DNA of 55,718 nucleotides, from contig NZ_LIPP01000017.1 of NCBI RefSeq assembly GCF_001418335.1, forward strand, positions 1-55,718, written 5' to 3'. The notes under the pieces were generated by a model that saw only the letters and a list, made by a program, of their open reading frames with translations, made no database searches and was not told the origin of the DNA. This document shows, piece by piece, positions 1-8,267 of the stretch. How positions within the stretch are numbered: the first letter of the stretch is position 1; every line of letters begins with the position of its first letter. The stretch is from Streptomyces aurantiacus (GTDB taxonomy: Bacteria > Actinomycetota > Actinomycetes > Streptomycetales > Streptomycetaceae). A program made the translations under genes and the position numbers.

Positions 1-1442
1 GGCTCCGCCACCACCTCAGCCAGCGCGGCGGCCAATGCCTCCTCCGGTACCTCCTCCGGCGCCTCCTCCAGGATCAGATGCGCGTTCGTCCCGGAGAAGC
101 CGAAGGACGACACTCCGGCCCGGCGTGGGCGTTCCCCGCGCGGCCAGGGAACCGGCTCGGTCAAGAGGCGTACGCCGCCGCCGTCCCACTCCACATGGGG
201 CGAGGGGGCGTCGAAGTGTGCGATGGCGGGCAGCAGTTCGTGCCGCAGGGCCAGGATCATCTTGATGACACCGGCCACACCGGCGGCGATCTGTGTGTGA
301 CCGATGTTGGACTTCACGGCGCCGATCCACAACGGCCGTTCCGCCGGCCGTTCCTGTCCGTAGGCGGAGATGAGGGCCCCGGCCTCGATGGGATCGCCCA
401 GGGTCGTGCCGGTGCCGTGCGCCTCCACCACGTCGACGTCCTCGGGGGAGAGGCGGGCGTTGGCGAGGGCGGCACGGATCACACGTTCCTGGGAGGGACC
501 GTTGGGTGCGGTGAGGCCGTTGCTGGCACCGTCCTGGTTGACGGCCGAACCCCGGATCACCGCAAGGACCCGGTGGCCGTTGCGCCGGGCGTCGGACAGC
601 CGTTCCAGGAGCACCACACCAGTGCCCTCGGCCATGCCCATGCCGTCGGCGGCGGCCGCGAACGGCTTGCATCGCCCGTCGGGGGCCAGGCCACGCAACT
701 CGCTGAAGCCGATCAGCGGGGCAGGGGACGACATCACGTAGGTACCGCCCGCCAGTGCCAGCGAACACTCCTGGGCGCGCAGGGCCCGGCCGGCGAGATG
801 GAGGGTGAGGAGGGACGACGAGCACGCGGTGTCCACCGTCACCGCCGCGCCCTCCAGGCCCAGGGCGTAGGCGACGCGCCCGGAGGTGACGCTGCCGGAA
901 TTGCCGGTGGTGAAGTACCCGGCGGTGCCCTCGGGCACCTCGACGGCGCCCAGGGCATAGTCGAGGCCGTCGCAGCCGATGAAGGTGCTCGTGTCGCTGC
1001 CGCGGAGGCTGAGCGGGTCGATGCCGGCGCGTTCGACGGCCTCCCACGCCGTCTCCAGGGCGAGCCGCTGCTGCGGAGCCATGGAGAGGGCCTCGCTCGG
1101 CCCGATGCCGAAGAAGGTGGAGTCGAACCGGCCTGCGTCGTAGACGAAGCCGCCCTCGCGGACGTAGCTGGTGCCGGTGTTCTCCGGGTCCGGGTCGTAG
1201 AGGGTGTCGAGGTCCCAGTTACGGTCGCCGGGCAATGCGGCGACGGCGTCGCCGCCTGCGGAGATCAGCTCCCAGAACTCTTCGGGGGAGCGGATGCCGC
1301 CCGGCAGCCGACAGGCCGTACCGATGACGGCGATCGGCTCCTGGTCCGCCGATTCGAGATCGTGCAGCCGGCGTTCCGTCCGACGCAGGTCCGCGGTGAC
1401 CCGCTTGAGGTAGTCAAGTAGCTTCTCTTCGGTGTGCGCCAT
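1..1442 (-). CDS. Modular type I polyketide synthase, N-terminal part (docking domain + ketosynthase), cut by the window edge
   Basis: The first 480 residues of a modular PKS read leftward out of the window. Residues 1-33 ([15 protein letters not shown]...) form the charged coiled-coil docking helix typical of actinobacterial PKS subunits that receive a chain from an upstream subunit, so this is an extension subunit and not the loader. The ketosynthase starts at about residue 36 ([15 protein letters not shown]) and carries Cys207 in DTACSSS, His342 in HGTGT and His382 in KSNIGH, so it should be an active decarboxylating KS. The visible part ends in the KS-AT linker after the [10 protein letters not shown] motif. 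The ATG at 1442 has GAGAGGAG about 13 nt upstream. Later domains, product and module number cannot be seen. It is divergent from the P450 gene and is the likely consumer of the extender unit made by the 8.3-13.3 kb operon (inference). Confidence 0.95.
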   Translation of the reverse strand, partial: MAHTEEKLLDYLKRVTADLRRTERRLHDLESADQEPIAVIGTACRLPGGIRSPEEFWELISAGGDAVAALPGDRNWDLDTLYDPDPENTGTSYVREGGFVYDAGRFDSTFFGIGPSEALSMAPQQRLALETAWEAVERAGIDPLSLRGSDTSTFIGCDGLDYALGAVEVPEGTAGYFTTGNSGSVTSGRVAYALGLEGAAVTVDTACSSSLLTLHLAGRALRAQECSLALAGGTYVMSSPAPLIGFSELRGLAPDGRCKPFAAAADGMGMAEGTGVVLLERLSDARRNGHRVLAVIRGSAVNQDGASNGLTAPNGPSQERVIRAALANARLSPEDVDVVEAHGTGTTLGDPIEAGALISAYGQERPAERPLWIGAVKSNIGHTQIAAGVAGVIKMILALRHELLPAIAHFDAPSPHVEWDGGGVRLLTEPVPWPRGERPRRAGVSSFGFSGTNAHLILEEAPEEVPEEALAAALAEVVAE

Positions 1443-1493
1443 CCCGGTGACAACCGCTCCTCTCCGTGAGAGCAGGTGGGCCCCTGACCCGAG

Positions 1494-1529
1494 GGCCGGA
1501 CAGGCCGGACAAGCCGGACAGGCCGGACA
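1494..1529. repeat. 9-bp tandem repeat, four copies
   Basis: Unit GGCCGGACA repeated four times (one copy begins with A) in the noncoding spacer just upstream of the PKS start. Simple slippage-type repeat; no function is evident. Confidence 0.85.
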
Positions 1530-1618
1530 GCCGCGAGATCGGTGTGAGCATCCGGCGGGCGGGGCCCTGCCTGACCGCAGACTCGTCGACAGCGCTAAAG
1601 CGCTCCTAATACTCGGCT

Positions 1619-1666
1619 GCATGCCCGGCTGCATGCCTGACCGCATGCCTGACCGCATACCCGGCC
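1619..1666. repeat. 12-bp tandem repeat, four copies
   Basis: Unit GCATGCCTGACC and variants start at 1619, 1631, 1643 and 1655. Each unit opens with the palindrome GCATGC (GCATAC in the last). It lies between the divergent PKS and P450 genes and could be a clustered protein-binding site or a neutral repeat. Confidence 0.8.
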
Positions 1667-1861
1667 GGCTGTACCGCGGTGCGCCGCGGGTACCGGTTCG
1701 CGGACCCGGACATGCCGGCGAGCGGTTTCTTAGGGGCGCTTAAGCGGCGCCTGCGACGGTTTGCCGGTGTCAGGCCGCCGTGCTCCAACAGCGGAAGTCG
1801 CCCGATGCCCGGGGGATTCGGCGGCCTGACCGTCGGTCCGGACAACGCGAAGCGAGACATC

Positions 1862-3112
1862 ATGCCCCTCACGGGAAGCACGTCATCCGCCACCCTGCCC
1901 GACCTGGTCGACCCGTCGTTCTGGGCGCGGCCGTACGACGAACGCGTGGCGCTGTTCGAGGAGTTGCGCAGCCTGCCGCACCCGGCGTTCATCCAGCAGA
2001 GCATGCCCGGCGTGCCCTGGGCGTTCGGCTACAACGCGGTGGTCAAGTACGCCGACATCGCGGAGGTGAGCCGCCGGCCGCAGGACTTCTCCTCGAAGGG
2101 CGCGACCAGCATCGTCGGCATGCCGCCCGAACTGGACGAGTACTACGGCTCGATGATCAACATGGACAATCCGGAGCACTCCCGGCTGCGGCGCATCGTC
2201 TCCAGTTCCTTCGGCCGCAACATGGTCCCCGAGTTCCAGGCCGTGGCGACCCGCACCGCCCGGCGCATCATCCGCGAGCTCATCGCGCGCGGACCGGGGG
2301 ACTTCGTCAGACCTGTGGCCGCGGAGATGCCGATCGCCGTGCTCGGCGACATGATGGGGATTCCCGAGGAGGACCACGACTTCCTCTACGAACGGTCCAA
2401 CATGATCGTGGGCCCGCTCGATCCGGACATCGTCCCCGACCGCGCCGACTCCGAGCGGGCGGTGATCGAGGCGTCCCAGGAACTCGGTGACTACATCGCA
2501 CGGCTCCGTGCGGACCGGATCGCCCGCCCGTGCGGCGACGTGATCACCAAGCTGGTGCAGGTCCAGGCGGACGGCGAGCAGTTGACCCGTCAGGAACTCG
2601 TCTCGTTCTTCATCCTGCTCGTCATCGCGGGGATGGAGACCACCCGCAACGCCATCTCGCACGCCCTGGTGCTGCTGACCGATCACCCCGAGCAGAAGGA
2701 GCTGCTCCTCTCGGACTTCGACACGTACGCGAAGGGCGCGGTCGAGGAGATCCTGCGGGTCTCCACGCCCATCAACTGGATGCGCCGTGTCGCCACCCGC
2801 GACTGCGACATGAACGGCCACCGGTTCCGCAAGGGCGACCGGATCTTCCTGTTCTACTGGTCGGGCAACCGGGACGAGAACGTCTTCCCCGACCCGTACC
2901 GCTTCGACATCACCCGCGGGTCGAACGCCCACGTCACGTTCGGCGCGGTGGGCCCGCACGTCTGTCTGGGCGCCCACCTGGCCCGTATGGAGATCACGGT
3001 GCTCTACCGAGAACTGCTCGCCGCGCTGCCCGAGATCCGCGCCGTGGGGCGGCCCCGCCGTCTGGACTCCAGCTTCATCGAGGGCATCAAGCAGCTGCGC
3101 TGCACCTTTTGA
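1862..3112 (+). CDS. Cytochrome P450
   Basis: A 416-residue soluble bacterial P450. It shows the I-helix oxygen-binding motif AGMETT (from residue 256), the ExxR helix as EEILR (about 294-298) and the haem loop FGAVGPHVCLG with the thiolate ligand Cys368. Length and the all-cytosolic sequence fit class I P450s fed by ferredoxin; no ferredoxin gene is adjacent. The reading frame stays open to 1679, but the upstream part is repeat-rich and unlike P450 sequence. The ATG at 1862 starts the recognisable N-terminus (PDLVDPSFWARPYDERV); its ribosome site is weak, so the start is uncertain. Position suggests oxidative tailoring of the polyketide or of the extender unit (FK506 extender loci also carry a P450); the substrate cannot be read from the sequence. 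Confidence 0.93.
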   Translation: MPLTGSTSSATLPDLVDPSFWARPYDERVALFEELRSLPHPAFIQQSMPGVPWAFGYNAVVKYADIAEVSRRPQDFSSKGATSIVGMPPELDEYYGSMINMDNPEHSRLRRIVSSSFGRNMVPEFQAVATRTARRIIRELIARGPGDFVRPVAAEMPIAVLGDMMGIPEEDHDFLYERSNMIVGPLDPDIVPDRADSERAVIEASQELGDYIARLRADRIARPCGDVITKLVQVQADGEQLTRQELVSFFILLVIAGMETTRNAISHALVLLTDHPEQKELLLSDFDTYAKGAVEEILRVSTPINWMRRVATRDCDMNGHRFRKGDRIFLFYWSGNRDENVFPDPYRFDITRGSNAHVTFGAVGPHVCLGAHLARMEITVLYRELLAALPEIRAVGRPRRLDSSFIEGIKQLRCTF

Positions 3113-3157
3113 CGAGCAGACCGTCGCGAGGCCGTTCACGCGCCGGTCCCGGACGTG

Positions 3158-3202
3158 CCGGAGTGCCGCACACCGAGTGGGGAGTGATGTGCGGAACTCC
3201 GG
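3158..3202. terminator. Bidirectional hairpin terminator between P450 and SARP genes
   Basis: The 15-nt arm CCGGAGTGCCGCACA (3158-3172) pairs with TGTGCGGAACTCCGG (3188-3202) with one mismatch around a 15-nt loop. It sits in the 90-bp gap between two convergent genes, where a bidirectional terminator is expected. There is no T-tract, which is common in Streptomyces. Confidence 0.75.
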
Positions 3203-4000
3203 TCAGCGGCCGGACGCGACCGACGATGTGGCCATCAGACGCTTGTCCCCGGCGAGTATGGCCCGCTGCATGGCCTGGAGCGGGCGCCCGGGCTCCAGGC
3301 CCATTTCCTCGTTGAGGGTCTTGCGTACCGATTGATAGACCTTCAGCGCGTCCGCCTGCCGCTCGGAACGGTAGAGCGCCAGCATGAGCTGGCGGTAGAA
3401 CGCCTCGCGCATCGGGTTCTCGGCGATGAGGGCGTACAGCATCCCCACGGCCTCCCGGTGGCGCCCGAGCTGCAGCTGACACTCGGCCAGCATCTCCTGG
3501 CACTCCAGCCGGACCTCGGTCAGCCAGGTCGAGAACCCGTCGATGATCGGCCCGTTGGCGGCCGGCCCGCTGCCGCCGTGTCCGAGCGCCGGACCGCGCC
3601 ACAGCGCGAGCGCGTCCTCAAGGCACTGAGCGGCCCTGTCGTGCCGCTTCTCCCTGAGGAACGACCGCCCCGCGTCGACCAGTTGCGGAAACAGATGAGC
3701 GTCGATCTCGTCGTCACCCTTGTGCAGCACATACCCCGGCGCGCGCGTCTCGACGCGGCTTTCGGCGGTGCCCGGACCCTTGAGAAACTTGCGCAACTGG
3801 GAGATGTACACATGCAGTCCCGCGGTGGCGCGCCGCGGCAGATCCTCTCCCCAGACCTCCAGCATCAACTGCTCCAGGGAGACCACCTGGTCGGCACGGA
3901 TGAGGAGGACGGAGAGAACGATCTCGACCTTACGTGCGTTGATGCTGGAGTACCTGTTTCCGTCGATGACACGGGGCGGACCCAGAATCTCGTATCTCAC
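3203..4000 (-). CDS. SARP-family transcriptional activator
   Basis: A 265-residue protein of the short SARP type (size of ActII-ORF4/RedD). An OmpR-like winged helix DNA-binding domain (about residues 1-95: VRYEILGPPRV, LLIRADQVVSLEQLMLEVWG, LHVYISQLRKFL, APGYVL) is followed by a bacterial transcriptional activation domain (about 100-245, DAGRSFL...AQCLEDALALWRGPAL...LECQEMLAECQLQLGRHREAV). SARPs bind direct heptamer repeats near -35 and switch on the cluster around them. The GTG at 4000 overlaps the stop of the thioesterase gene as GTGA and is preceded by GAGGGGG, so the two are translationally coupled. It is the probable cluster-situated activator of the PKS region; the paired TTAGGGG repeats near 13.5 and 14.07 kb are possible targets (inference). 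Confidence 0.93.
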   Translation of the reverse strand: MRYEILGPPRVIDGNRYSSINARKVEIVLSVLLIRADQVVSLEQLMLEVWGEDLPRRATAGLHVYISQLRKFLKGPGTAESRVETRAPGYVLHKGDDEIDAHLFPQLVDAGRSFLREKRHDRAAQCLEDALALWRGPALGHGGSGPAANGPIIDGFSTWLTEVRLECQEMLAECQLQLGRHREAVGMLYALIAENPMREAFYRQLMLALYRSERQADALKVYQSVRKTLNEEMGLEPGRPLQAMQRAILAGDKRLMATSSVASGR

Positions 4001-4800
4001 TGAGCGGTCCCCCTCACGGGTTCGCGCCGGCCGGCGATCCGCGCAAGTGCCTCGGAGACGACGTCCGTCACGCCCTGCCGGTGCGCGTCCAGGTAGAAGT
4101 GGCCGCCGGAGAAGACCTTGAGGTCGAAGGGCCCGTCGGTGTGCTGCCGCCAGGCGGCGACGTCGTCCGGCGGGGCCTGCGTGTCCCGGTCCCCTGCCAG
4201 GGCGGTGACCGGGCACCTCAGTGGTGACGACGGACTCCACCGGTACTCCTCGGTCGCCCGGTAGTCGTTGCGGACGACCGGGATGATCTCCGCGAGCAGT
4301 TCCTCGTCGTCCAGGAAACGGGGGTCGGTGCCACCGACCCGGCGCAGTTCGTCGACGAGTTCGGCGTCGCCGAGCAGATGGACGGTGCCTCGCCGGAAGC
4401 GGGACGGCGCCCGGCGCCCTGATACGAAGAGCCAGTGCGGCTGGTTCTCCGAACGCTCCCGCAGCCGCTGCGCGACCTCGAAGGCGAGAACGGCGCCCAT
4501 GCTGTGTCCGAAGAGGGCGAGCGGGCGGTCGTCGTACGGAGTGAGTGACGCGGTGATCCGGTCGGCCAGCTCGGGAACGCTGTCCATGAGCTGTTCCTTG
4601 CGCCGGTCCTGCCGTCCGGGGTACTGCACCGCCAGCACTTCCGCCGTCGGCATGAGTGCGGGGGACTGTGCCAGTGCGTGGTAGTAGGTGGCTGAGCCGC
4701 CCGCGTGCGGAAAACAGACCAGGCGGACTTTGGCTTCCGGACGCGGCCGGAACCGTCGAAGCCATGGATCTGGAAGATCAGGTATGTGGGGGGCAGACAA
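3997..4800 (-). CDS. Type II thioesterase (alpha/beta hydrolase)
   Basis: A 267-residue GrsT/TEII-family alpha/beta hydrolase. It has the strand-turn FPHAGGSATYYHALA near the N-terminus, the nucleophile elbow GHSMGA with Ser100, and the C-terminal catalytic His in SGGHFYL (about residue 233). Such stand-alone thioesterases remove misprimed or stalled acyl groups from carrier proteins and support a modular PKS or NRPS. The start is a TTG at 4800, preceded at good spacing by GGAGAAGGGG; no in-frame ATG/GTG lies before the conserved core. It is first in a two-gene operon with the SARP. The operon promoter should lie in the AT-richer stretch 4.9-5.0 kb. Confidence 0.93.
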   Translation of the reverse strand: MSAPHIPDLPDPWLRRFRPRPEAKVRLVCFPHAGGSATYYHALAQSPALMPTAEVLAVQYPGRQDRRKEQLMDSVPELADRITASLTPYDDRPLALFGHSMGAVLAFEVAQRLRERSENQPHWLFVSGRRAPSRFRRGTVHLLGDAELVDELRRVGGTDPRFLDDEELLAEIIPVVRNDYRATEEYRWSPSSPLRCPVTALAGDRDTQAPPDDVAAWRQHTDGPFDLKVFSGGHFYLDAHRQGVTDVVSEALARIAGRREPVRGTAQ

Positions 4801-4992
4801 GATCGTTCCCCTTCTCCGGAATTACGGCAAGGGGACCGCCACGTCGCGGTCATCGTCGACCAACTGCGGCGGCCGCCAAACAAGTTCGTCCATCATGCAA
4901 GGCCGAAGTTCAAGGGGCAACGAGGCCTATGGCACCACTAGGGCGGAATAAGACATTCCATCCCTCTTGTATCTCGATTCTTGAGTGATCAA

Positions 4993-5010
4993 TTAATTTC
5001 CGGAAGTTAA
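4993..5010. promoter_or_regulatory. 18-bp palindrome, candidate operator
   Basis: TTAATTTCCGGAAGTTAA is an inverted repeat with a single mismatched pair (TTAA-N-TTCCGGAA-N-TTAA). It lies in the AT-rich part of the divergent region about 190 bp upstream of the thioesterase-SARP operon and next to AAGGAGGG. Form and place fit a dimeric repressor or activator site; the binding protein is unknown. Confidence 0.5.
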
Positions 5011-5437
5011 AAGGAGGGTAATCACTGCGACCGATTGGTGTTTCGTCCTGTAAAGCTCGACACCCGGTCGGGTGGCTGAATAGGGCGTCGGCGTCCGAGG
5101 GGCGGCGGATCGAGCCGCGCGCGGTGCGGTCGGTCTCCCGTCGGTCAGGATCGCGAGGCTGCCCGCGCCCGGTTCCCGCCAACTGCGACGTGTTGCTTCT
5201 GTGGGTGATGTGGAGAATTCCCGTACCACCGCTCGATCCTGCGCAGAGCTGCCCTTTCCTCGTCTTTCGTAAGCCCCGGGCGGAGGCGGTCGGGCCGCGC
5301 GGGAGCGGCTCGGGTGGAGTTGTCGGAGAAGCAGGATGTGGCTGGTTTCTTTCAGTGGGCCGGAGAAGCATTCGGTCTCGCTCTCGCTCGTGTCGAGGGT
5401 TGGGGACTACGTCACGGGACCCGTGGTACGCGTCGGT

Positions 5438-5502
5438 TGACGAGTTGTCGTGACGAGTTGTCGTGACGAGTTGTCGTGACGGGTTGTCGTGACGGGTCGT
5501 CA
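5438..5502. repeat. 13-bp tandem repeat, five copies
   Basis: Unit TGACGAGTTGTCG and close variants are repeated five times head to tail about 200 bp upstream of the ligase gene. The later copies drift (A to G, then TGACGGGTCGTCA). Noncoding; possibly slippage-generated. Confidence 0.85.
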
Positions 5503-5698
5503 TGACGAGGAGGCCCGAGGGCTCGGCCGGGGCCGGGCGTCGTCACCCTTTGGTGTGACTGTGTCGCGCTCCGGACGGTCTGCCCCGCGGTGCGTCCGCC
5601 ACCGTTGTGCCAAGGGGGCGCGGTGAACGCACGCCCCGCGTCGGATTTCTCCGGCAGGCCGGCGAGCGGCCGTGTCTGCCCCGAAGGAGCACAGGACG

Positions 5699-7069
5699 AT
5701 GAGTGACAGCATGTCGGGGCTGAACAGGGACATCCGCAGGGCGCGGAAGAAGGGCACGGCCGCGATCGCCCAACGGCAGCGTGACCGGTTGGGCGACTTG
5801 GTCGCCCACGCCCGCTCCGCGTCGCCGTACTACCGCGAGCTCTACCGCGGCCTGCCCGAGCGGGTGGAGGATCCGGCCCTGCTGCCGGTCACCGACAAGA
5901 AGCAACTGACGGAGCGTTTCGACGACTGGGCGACCGACCGCGACGTCACGTTCGAGAAAGTGCGCGCGTTCACCGACGATCCGGATCAGATCGGACGGCG
6001 GTTCCTCGGCAAGTACCTGGCCGCCACCACCTCCGGCACCAGCGGCCGGCGCGGCATGTTCGTGCTCGACGACCGGTGCATGAACGTGGGTTCCGCCCTG
6101 CTCTCCCGCGCTCTCGTCTCCTGGCTGGGCCCCCTGGGCCTGGCCCGTGCCGCCGTCCGCGGCGGTCGCTTCGCCCAACTGGTCGCGACGGAAGGCCACT
6201 ACGTCGGCTTCGCCGGGTACGCCCGCACGCTTCGCGAGGGCAGCCTGCGCGGCAGGCTGGTCCGGGCGTTCTCGGTGCACACACCGACCTCGCAACTGGT
6301 CGACCGGCTCAACGACTACCGTCCTGCCTTCGTCATCGGCTACGCCAGCACGATCATGCTGCTCGCCGCCGAACAGGAGGCAGGCCGTCTGCGCATCGAT
6401 CCGGTGCTGGTCCAGCCCGCCGGCGAGACGATGTCCACCAGCGACGTCGACCGCTTGGCGGGCGCCTTCGACACCATGGTGCGCCCGGTGTACAGCGCGA
6501 CCGAGTGCATCTACCTGAGCAACGGCTGCGCCGAGGGCTGGTACCACGTCAACGACGACTGGGCGGTGTTCGAGCCGGTCGACGCCGACCACCGGCCCAC
6601 CCCGCCCGGCGAGTTCTCACACACCGTCCTGATCAGCAACCTCGCCAACCGCGTACAGCCGTTCCTCCGCTACGACCTCGGCGACAGCGTCATGCTGCGG
6701 CCCGACCCCTGCCCCTGCGGCGACGTTCTGCCCGCGATCCGTGTCCAGGGCCGCACCGGCGACATGCTCACCTTCCCCACCAGCCGCGGGGACGACGTAC
6801 AGCTCGCTCCACTGGCCCTGAGCACCCTGTTCGACCGGGTGCCTGGGATCGAGCTGTTCCAGATCGAGCAGACCGCCCCGTCCGTACTGCGGGTCCGGGT
6901 GGCCGTGGCCCCGGGCGCCGACCCGGACCGCGTGTGGGCGACCGCCCACCGGGGCCTGGCCCGGCTGCTCGCCGACAGCAAGCTCGACGACGTCACTGTC
7001 GAGCGGGGCGAGGAACCGCCGAAGCAGGAATCCGGCGGCAAGTACAGGACGGTCGTCCCCTTCGGCTGA
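5699..7069 (+). CDS. PaaK-like AMP-forming acyl-CoA ligase (phenylacetate-CoA ligase / coenzyme F390 synthetase family)
   Basis: A 456-residue adenylate-forming enzyme of the PaaK family. It has the phosphate loop TTSGTSGRRG (about residues 111-119), the acid/adenine motif YSATE (about 265), the RYDLGDS motif, a CPCG pair before GRTGD, and a C-terminal ESGGKYRTVVPF that holds the catalytic lysine. PaaK-like enzymes activate a carboxylic acid as acyl-AMP and pass it to CoA or a carrier protein. The ATG at 5699 has GAAGGAG 10 nt upstream, which decides it against the earlier in-frame GTG at 5672. It is convergent with the lipase gene. In this setting it may activate a starter acid or the short acid feeding the extender operon; the substrate is unknown. 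Confidence 0.88.
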   Translation: MSDSMSGLNRDIRRARKKGTAAIAQRQRDRLGDLVAHARSASPYYRELYRGLPERVEDPALLPVTDKKQLTERFDDWATDRDVTFEKVRAFTDDPDQIGRRFLGKYLAATTSGTSGRRGMFVLDDRCMNVGSALLSRALVSWLGPLGLARAAVRGGRFAQLVATEGHYVGFAGYARTLREGSLRGRLVRAFSVHTPTSQLVDRLNDYRPAFVIGYASTIMLLAAEQEAGRLRIDPVLVQPAGETMSTSDVDRLAGAFDTMVRPVYSATECIYLSNGCAEGWYHVNDDWAVFEPVDADHRPTPPGEFSHTVLISNLANRVQPFLRYDLGDSVMLRPDPCPCGDVLPAIRVQGRTGDMLTFPTSRGDDVQLAPLALSTLFDRVPGIELFQIEQTAPSVLRVRVAVAPGADPDRVWATAHRGLARLLADSKLDDVTVERGEEPPKQESGGKYRTVVPFG

Positions 7070-7114
7070 CCGCCGTCCCCGGTGTGCTGTCCGTGGGTTC
7101 GGATGCCGTGGCGC

Positions 7115-8110
7115 TCACCGCGCGTAGGGGCGCAGGGGCGGCTCTTCGCCGGCCCATGGCCGGCTGTGGATCAGTGCCTCGATCGGGAAGGCCAGGAAGC
7201 CGGGCAGCGCCTTGACGGCCTCTTCGCTGTTGAGCGGCATGATCAGCTCGGCGCAGTCCGCACGGTCGATCCGGCCGGGATCCGCGGGGCCGGGATGTTC
7301 GATCGCGTCGGCGACCAGGTCGTAGCTCACCTGGTCGACCACCAGGGCGATGTGGGTGGGCCATGGCCGTCCGGGACAGATGTCCTGGACTCCGACGCGC
7401 TGGGCGCCGGGCAGGGTCGGGGGCCCTCCGTCGGCCACCACGGACTCGTCGGCGGTGGAGTGGACGGTGGTGTACGAAGGCCCCGCCGGCATGGGCGTGC
7501 CGTTCGCGGTGAGGGCCTTCGACCAGTTCGAGTCGCGTGCGAACTGCAGGACCGCCGCGGGGCATCCGGTGATCTCGGTGAGGGGGAGGCAGAAACTGGC
7601 GAGCCGGGTCCCCTGGAACGGGGAGCCCAGCGTCACCACGTCGTCGACCTTCCCGGCCAGGTCCGGCCAGAAGCGCAGGGCCCAGGCCGCCAGGAGGCCG
7701 CCCTGGCTGTGCCCGACCAGGTCGACCTTCCGGCCGGTTCGCTCCTGGACCGTGCGTGCCGCGTACACCACGTATTCGACGGACACCTGCATGTCCTGGA
7801 GGCCGCGGCCAGGAGGATCCACCCAACAGGACGGATAACCCTCCTTGGCGAGTTCGGCCATGTAGTTCCAGGCGTAGTTCTCGTAGCCTGTGAAACCAGT
7901 GGCGGGAATGAAGAGAACGGTCGGCTTGTCGCCGTCCGCGTGTACGCCCTTGAGGTCCGTTCCGCAGTGCAGAGCCCCGGCCAGCTCGGCCACCGGAGTT
8001 TCCAGGGGCGGAGACGGGTCGGCAGCGGCCCGGGCGGCGGGCGCCGGAAACAGGACAAAGGTCAGGAGCAGTGCCGCCGCGAGACCACTGACCTTCGAGG
8101 AAAAGCGCAC
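7115..8110 (-). CDS. Secreted lipase/esterase, Candida antarctica lipase B-like
   Basis: A 331-residue alpha/beta hydrolase with a clear Sec signal peptide (MRFSSK, hydrophobic 8-22, cleavage near APAARAAA-DP at about 30). The nucleophile elbow is VGHSQGG with Ser135. Features around it (PATGFTGYENY, SCWVDPPGRGLQDMQVSVEYVV, LGSPFQGT) follow the CalB-like fold, and paired cysteines suit an exported protein. The start is GTG at 8110 with GGAGG 6 nt upstream. It lies inside the polyketide region, in the same direction as the extender operon but 157 bp downstream with its own possible promoter. It may hydrolyse an ester in the product or be an unrelated secreted lipase. Confidence 0.88.
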   Translation of the reverse strand: MRFSSKVSGLAAALLLTFVLFPAPAARAAADPSPPLETPVAELAGALHCGTDLKGVHADGDKPTVLFIPATGFTGYENYAWNYMAELAKEGYPSCWVDPPGRGLQDMQVSVEYVVYAARTVQERTGRKVDLVGHSQGGLLAAWALRFWPDLAGKVDDVVTLGSPFQGTRLASFCLPLTEITGCPAAVLQFARDSNWSKALTANGTPMPAGPSYTTVHSTADESVVADGGPPTLPGAQRVGVQDICPGRPWPTHIALVVDQVSYDLVADAIEHPGPADPGRIDRADCAELIMPLNSEEAVKALPGFLAFPIEALIHSRPWAGEEPPLRPYAR

Positions 8111-8267
8111 CGGGACCTCCAGGATGCCTTTATGTAAAAGCCCACGCGAAGAATACGTTCGTCGTGGGGATTAGCCCACCGAACGCGCAGGAACATGTTT
8201 CCCGGTCTCTTTTCCGGCGAACTGGCGACACCTCACCCGGTCTTCGTCCCTGCCCTGCCGCGCGGCA

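Larger units (their letters stand above)
1443..1861. promoter_or_regulatory. Divergent promoter region between the PKS and P450 genes
   Basis: This 419-bp stretch has no convincing coding content and separates the leftward PKS from the rightward P450. It holds two tandem repeats (annotated separately), the twin palindrome AGCGCTAAAGCGCT (1591-1604) and the 10-bp perfect palindrome CGCTTAAGCG (1737-1746). These are candidate operators; no clear -10/-35 pair was assigned. Confidence 0.5.
4801..5698. promoter_or_regulatory. Long divergent intergenic region upstream of the thioesterase and ligase genes
   Basis: About 900 bp with no credible gene: the open frames here have basic, low-complexity translations and no codon bias. 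It contains an AT-rich patch (4960-5030), an 18-bp palindrome (4993-5010), an isolated strong Shine-Dalgarno-like AAGGAGGG (5011-5018) followed only by a 13-codon GTG mini-ORF at 5037, and a 13-bp tandem repeat (5438-5502). It must carry the promoters of both flanking operons. Confidence 0.55.

Noticed and set aside
78..1421. Long plus-strand frame opposite the PKS
   Set aside because: It is a GC-skew shadow of the PKS gene. The minus strand carries the docking helix and all KS catalytic motifs.
1679..1861. N-terminal extension of the P450 by about 61 residues
   Set aside because: The extra residues are basic and repeat-derived and do not resemble P450 N-termini. The conserved protein begins near the ATG at 1862, although the start remains uncertain.
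4003..4765. Longer SARP with about 255 extra N-terminal residues
   Set aside because: The extension is the thioesterase gene read in another frame. The SARP winged helix begins directly after the GTG at 4000, which has a ribosome site and the GTGA overlap.
5438..5502. Possible CRISPR array
   Set aside because: The units are only 13 bp, directly adjacent with no spacers, and no cas gene is in the window.
4910..5503. Open frames of 100-200 codons on both strands of the 900-bp intergenic region
   Set aside because: The translations are Arg/Pro/Ser-rich low-complexity without codon bias or recognisable motif, and they cross a tandem repeat.
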